From assembly GCA_026984715.1 (NCBI GenBank), contig JALSRO010000218.1, forward strand, positions 1 to 9,454: a DNA stretch of 9,454 bases, given 5' to 3'. Positions within the stretch are counted from its first letter, which is position 1. Every line of letters starts with the position of its first letter. Both the position numbers and the translations under genes were made by a program. This document shows positions 6,373-9,454 of the stretch, piece by piece. This stretch comes from Chromatiales bacterium. GTDB taxonomy: Bacteria; Pseudomonadota; Gammaproteobacteria; Thiohalospirales; Thiohalospiraceae. A model generated the notes under the pieces. The model was given only the letters and a program-made list of their open reading frames with translations, made no database searches and was not told where the DNA came from.

Positions 6373-7116
6373 CTACAGTAACGGCACCACCTCTTCCAGC
6401 AGCCGGCATACCCGCTGCATCCCCGTCTCGAGGTGCTGCTTTATCATCTCCATCGAGATGATCTCCTCGTCACCCCGGCCAGCAGCCATGTTTGCCACCA
6501 CGGCGCAAGTGGCATAACAGAGCCCTTGCTCCCGGGCGAGTGCAGCCTCTGGCATACCGGTCATCCCCACCATATGGCAACCATCGCGCTCCAGGCGGTC
6601 AACCTCTGCGGCTGTCTCCAGACGGGGACCCTGAGTCGCGGCATAGGTGCCCGATGTTACTGCGTCGAGACCCGCCGATTGCGCCGCACGAATCAGATGC
6701 CTGCGCAGCTCCTCGCAGTAGGGGTGGGTAAAATCGACATGCACCACATTGGTCAGCCCCTCCTCGAAATAGGTGTTGGTGCGTGACCAAGTGTAATCGA
6801 TGATCTGATCGGGAAACACCAGACATCCCGGTTTAAGCCCGCTGTCGATTCCGCCCACGGCGTTGATGGCGATGACCTTGTCTACCCCGATACTCTGCAG
6901 TGCCCAGATATTGGCCCGATAGTTGATTTTATGGGGTGGAATGGTGTGCCCCGAACCATGACGGGGCAGAAACACCACCCGGTGTCCCTTCAGCTCCCCG
7001 TGAATCAGGGTTCCCGATGGTTCACCATAGGGGGTATTGACCACCTCTCTGCGCACGATCTCCAGTCCCTCCAGCGAGGTAAGCCCGGTACCGCCGATTA
7101 TTGCTGTTTCAGTCAC
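6373..7116 (-). CDS. S-methyl-5'-thioinosine phosphorylase (MTAP/PNP family)
   Basis: A 247-residue nucleoside phosphorylase of the PNP/MTAP family. It starts TETAIIGGTGL (phosphate loop), then FLPRHGSGHTIPPHKINYRANIWAL (49-73), AINAVGGI (83-90), TYAATQGPRLETAAEV (157-172) and GMTGMPEAALA (184-194). Asn209 in VVANMAAGR stands where MTA phosphorylases carry Asp. By the known Asn/Asp rule of this family, Asn indicates a 6-oxopurine substrate, so methylthioinosine rather than methylthioadenosine is expected, as in Pseudomonas PA3004. The products would be hypoxanthine and methylthioribose-1-phosphate. The GTG start at 7116 is preceded by GGGAGGAG and overlaps the hpt stop by 8 bases. An upstream in-frame ATG at 7221 would add 35 non-family residues. 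Plain MTA or inosine phosphorylase is the alternative. Confidence 0.88.
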   Translation of the reverse strand: MTETAIIGGTGLTSLEGLEIVRREVVNTPYGEPSGTLIHGELKGHRVVFLPRHGSGHTIPPHKINYRANIWALQSIGVDKVIAINAVGGIDSGLKPGCLVFPDQIIDYTWSRTNTYFEEGLTNVVHVDFTHPYCEELRRHLIRAAQSAGLDAVTSGTYAATQGPRLETAAEVDRLERDGCHMVGMTGMPEAALAREQGLCYATCAVVANMAAGRGDEEIISMEMIKQHLETGMQRVCRLLEEVVPLL

Positions 7117-7672
7117 TCTGCTCCTCCCGCACTGCGTGGATCCCCGGCAGATTACGCAGATACCCCTTGTAGTCCATACCGAAGCCGAATACGTATCGGT
7201 CTTCCACCTCCAGACCGACAAAGTCCGCCATCACACCCGGCGCCTTGCGCAGATGCCTCTTCTCCACCAAGGCAGCGACGTGAACCGCAGCGCACCCCTT
7301 GCTACGGCAATATGAGACGATTGCCGCCAGCGTATGCCCCTCGTCGAGAATGTCATCGACCACCAGCACGGTACGCCCTGCCAGTGAGGCAGCGGGGCGC
7401 GCCAGCCAGCGGATCTCTCCACCACTGGTTTCCGCCCCGTACCGGGTGGCATGGAGATAATCCAGCTGCAGCGGAAAATCCAGGCGTGTCAGCAGATGCC
7501 CGGTAACGATCACCGCCCCGGTCATGACACAGAGCACCAACGGATTGCATTCAGCCAGGGAGGCGCTGATCTCCGCCGCCATGCGATCGAGCGCCTCTTC
7601 GACCTGCTCTGCGGAAAACAGACGGTCGGACTGACGATAGACGGCTTGCGCCTGCCGGGGAGTAATGGACAT
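7109..7672 (-). CDS. hpt: Hypoxanthine-guanine phosphoribosyltransferase
   Basis: A 187-residue type I phosphoribosyltransferase that joins hypoxanthine or guanine to PRPP, giving IMP or GMP. The PRPP-binding motif VLVVDDILDEGHTL is at 102-115, LCVMTGAVIVTGHLL (47-61) is the pyrophosphate-loop region, and VEKRH (136-140) with YVFGFGMDYKGYLRNLPGI (160-178) forms the base-binding end. The ATG at 7672 is chosen because the upstream extension to 7786 is low-complexity, Arg/Gly-rich sequence overlapping the DsrE-like gene. It lies 14 bases after that gene and overlaps the phosphorylase gene by 8 bases. The coupling makes sense because the phosphorylase product hypoxanthine is the Hpt substrate. 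Confidence 0.94.
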   Translation of the reverse strand: MSITPRQAQAVYRQSDRLFSAEQVEEALDRMAAEISASLAECNPLVLCVMTGAVIVTGHLLTRLDFPLQLDYLHATRYGAETSGGEIRWLARPAASLAGRTVLVVDDILDEGHTLAAIVSYCRSKGCAAVHVAALVEKRHLRKAPGVMADFVGLEVEDRYVFGFGMDYKGYLRNLPGIHAVREEQSD

Positions 7673-7686
7673 ATTCAACCCCGCAT

Positions 7687-8055
7687 TCAGTAGGTAAAGG
7701 TGACGGTGCTGTCGGCCATCGCCTCGCTGATGAGATAGGCGCTTCCGACCGTCTCGCGGATCTCCGGAATCAGCTCCTCTCCCCACAGCTCCACCGTCGT
7801 GGTACAGACCTTGAACACCGCTCCCGCCTCGGCCGCCTCCTTCATCACCTCATACACCGATTTGCTGCTGCCTGGATGGATCTGCAGCTTCTCGGCAACC
7901 CCGCGAATCGCCAGCTCCCCGGAGCGGCCCGTGAGGATGATCTCCACATCGTACTCCATCGCCGCCGCCACCGATGCCTGAAAAAAAGGGGCACCCAGCT
8001 CACTGGGGTTGGAAGGATCACTGTTCGACATGATTATCAGCAGTTTGTCTGCCAT
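7687..8055 (-). CDS. DsrE/DsrF-like family small protein
   Basis: A 122-residue soluble protein with a predicted DsrE/TusD-type alpha/beta fold: a first strand KLLIIMSNSDP, an FFQASVAAAMEYDVEIILTG segment (24-43) typical of the family, and KVCTTTVELWGE (82-93) containing the only cysteine, Cys84. In DsrE and TusD an active-site Cys at an equivalent position carries persulfide, but whether Cys84 does so is inference. No DsrF, DsrH or TusA partner is present in the window. It has a Shine-Dalgarno GGAGA ten bases before the ATG and lies 20 bases after rssA and 14 before hpt. It may link sulfur handling with methylthio-nucleoside salvage, but the true role is unknown. Confidence 0.8.
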   Translation of the reverse strand: MADKLLIIMSNSDPSNPSELGAPFFQASVAAAMEYDVEIILTGRSGELAIRGVAEKLQIHPGSSKSVYEVMKEAAEAGAVFKVCTTTVELWGEELIPEIRETVGSAYLISEAMADSTVTFTY

Positions 8056-8075
8056 CTTGTTATATCTCCAGCTTG

Positions 8076-9020
8076 TCAGGAAACCACTCCGCGTAGAAAC
8101 AGCGGCAACTGGGCATCGATGCGCCGTACCGCCCGGACGCCCTCTTCAATCGCTTCCGCGGCACGATGAAAATCCATCAACCCGATACTCTCCACAACCG
8201 GTGTAATCAGCAGATTGGGCGGCTCCCCCGCCATGCGGCTTCGGCTGATACGGGTCTGCATGATGTGGATACTGCCCGAGACAACCTCGAAAATCGAGGG
8301 CTCTTCCCTCCCGGCGCCTATCAATTTCTGCTTGACACCCGCTTCCCACATCCGGTTGGTGATCTCCCGGGCGCTCGCGAACCAGGAGGGCTCTCCCCCT
8401 TCGGGCCCGCCTCCGCTCCTCCTTTCTGCATCGGCCCCCTCTTCCGCCGGAATGCTGCGCTGCAGAAACAGATCCACTGCAATCACCAGCTCTGCACCCA
8501 TCGCCCGGCACAGAGAGACCGGCACCGGATTGACCAGCCCCCCATCCACCAGCCAGTGGCCATTGTGATAGACCGGCGTAAACAGCCCCGGGAGGGATGA
8601 GGAGGCCCGCACTGCATCTACCACCGACCCGCTGCGCAGCCACACCTCCAGACCGTTGTTCAGATTGGTGGCAACAGCTCCGAACGGCAACCGCAACTCC
8701 TCGATGAGCTCCACCCCATAGTGCTGGCGCAACTGCTCGAAGACCCGCCGGCCCTGAATCACCCCTCCTTTGGTAAGGGTCAGATCCAGAAACCCCACCA
8801 CGTCCTGCCACTTCAGATCACGCACCCACCCTTCCAACTGCTCCATTTTGCCCGCTGCAAGGGCGGCACCCACCAAGGCACCGATAGAGGTGCCGCACAC
8901 CATGTCCACCTCGATGCCGCGCTCTCGCAAGGCGTTGATGACACCGATGTGTGACCAGCCTCGTGCCGCCCCTCCTCCCAGCGCCAACGCAATGAGAGGA
9001 CGGCGTTTTCCGCTCTTCAT
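8076..9020 (-). CDS. rssA: RssA, patatin-like phospholipase family protein
   Basis: A 314-residue patatin-fold protein. The oxyanion-hole motif GGGAARG is at 15-21, the nucleophile motif GTSIG at 43-47 (Ser45), and the catalytic DGG at 159-161 (Asp159), giving a complete Ser-Asp dyad. LALGGGAARGWSHIGVINAL and RMAGEPPNLLITP closely match E. coli RssA as remembered. E. coli RssA is encoded beside rssB, the RpoS degradation adaptor, though its own activity is poorly defined; no rssB is visible here. The start overlaps the stop of the mscS-like gene as ATGA. A Glu/Gly-rich insert (about 184-210) separates the core from the C-terminal helices. Confidence 0.93.
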   Translation of the reverse strand: MKSGKRRPLIALALGGGAARGWSHIGVINALRERGIEVDMVCGTSIGALVGAALAAGKMEQLEGWVRDLKWQDVVGFLDLTLTKGGVIQGRRVFEQLRQHYGVELIEELRLPFGAVATNLNNGLEVWLRSGSVVDAVRASSSLPGLFTPVYHNGHWLVDGGLVNPVPVSLCRAMGAELVIAVDLFLQRSIPAEEGADAERRSGGGPEGGEPSWFASAREITNRMWEAGVKQKLIGAGREEPSIFEVVSGSIHIMQTRISRSRMAGEPPNLLITPVVESIGLMDFHRAAEAIEEGVRAVRRIDAQLPLFLRGVVS

Positions 9021-9454
9021 CCCTGTTCCGGTTGCAGCATGGTGCCGTTATCGGCTGCAAGATGCAAGGTACGGGTGGGAAACGCGACTTCCGCCCCGTG
9101 GGCGGTGATTATCTTGTAGATCCGCAACAGAACATCCTCCTTGACGCGATGATACTCGGTCCACACCGTAGTACGAGTAAAGGTATAGATGAAAAAGTCC
9201 AGGGACGACGGGCCGAATGTGTTGAAATTCACCATCAGGGTCTGACTCTGGTCGATCTCCGGATGGTGCTGTAGCATGGAACGCACCTCTACGAGTATCG
9301 CCTCCAGCTTGTCGGCATCGTCGTAGCGAATACCGATGGTCTCCTTGATGCGCCGATGGGTCATGCGGGAAGGGTTCTCCACCGCAACGGAGGTAAAGGT
9401 GGCATTGGGAATATAGAGGGGACGCTTGTCGAAAGTCCGGATTCGAGTGAGGCG
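9017..9454 (-). CDS. MscS-family mechanosensitive channel (C-terminal part)
   Basis: The frame is open from the window edge at 9454 and encodes the last 145 residues. It has the beta-domain RTFDKRPLYIPNATFTSVAVENPSRMTHRRI, then TIGIRYDDADKLEAILVEVRSML, NFNTFGPSSLDFFIYTFT and the tail HGAEVAFPTRTLHL, as in the large-cytoplasmic-domain channels YnaI and YbdG of E. coli, with wording closest to YnaI. The pore helices lie outside the window to the right. These inner-membrane channels release solutes under hypo-osmotic shock. The start codon is outside the window; apparent starts inside (GTG at 9382, ATG at 9364) are internal. The stop overlaps the rssA start by ATGA. Confidence 0.93.
   Translation of the reverse strand, partial: RLTRIRTFDKRPLYIPNATFTSVAVENPSRMTHRRIKETIGIRYDDADKLEAILVEVRSMLQHHPEIDQSQTLMVNFNTFGPSSLDFFIYTFTRTTVWTEYHRVKEDVLLRIYKIITAHGAEVAFPTRTLHLAADNGTMLQPEQG

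Noticed and set aside
1..9454. CRISPR array, insertion sequence, tRNA or rRNA genes, prophage
   Set aside because: No regularly spaced repeats, transposase frame, terminal repeats or cloverleaf sequence were seen; the gene content is core chromosome.

Overview
This window is gammaproteobacterial chromosome with a typical housekeeping layout. The evidence is the conserved order surE-pcm-yqaA-nlpD-rpoS, a ybgC-tolQ pair, an RssA-type patatin protein, and proteins that resemble Pseudomonas and enterobacterial orthologues (from memory, no search run). The DNA is moderately GC-rich. A DsrE-fold protein and an S-methylthioinosine phosphorylase paired with a hypoxanthine phosphoribosyltransferase would fit a Chromatiales-like or sulfur-oxidising gammaproteobacterium, but that placement is inference.

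Layout, left to right. 1-981 (minus): ybgC followed by tolQ, joined by an ATGA overlap and cut by the left window edge; this is the start of the Tol-Pal envelope cluster. 982-1858: about 880 bases with no convincing gene, holding the most interesting signal. 1859-5656 (minus): the tight stationary-phase and repair operon surE-pcm-yqaA-nlpD-rpoS. 5743-6318 (plus): a lone Smr-domain protein, divergent from surE. 6373-9454 (minus): a compact run of mscS-type channel (cut by the right edge), rssA, a DsrE-like protein, hpt and the S-methylthioinosine phosphorylase. The last two enzymes form a logical salvage pair: the phosphorylase releases hypoxanthine and Hpt converts it to IMP.

The intergenic region between rpoS and ybgC appears to encode an undescribed small RNA on the minus strand. 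A sigma-54 type -24/-12 element (GG and GC at exact spacing) lies at 1272-1287. Its predicted start, about 1261, falls three bases before a GGTGGC...GCCACC closing stem that ends in a U6 tract, giving an RNA of about 107 nt. Upstream are two sites resembling the E. coli GlrR/QseF box TGTC-N10-GACA, 64 bp apart (about six helical turns) and centred near -110 and -174. A second terminator with AGGA in its loop lies further downstream. Together this looks like a sigma-54 and enhancer-controlled sRNA next to rpoS, in a position reminiscent of rsmZ in Pseudomonas. It needs comparative and RNA evidence.
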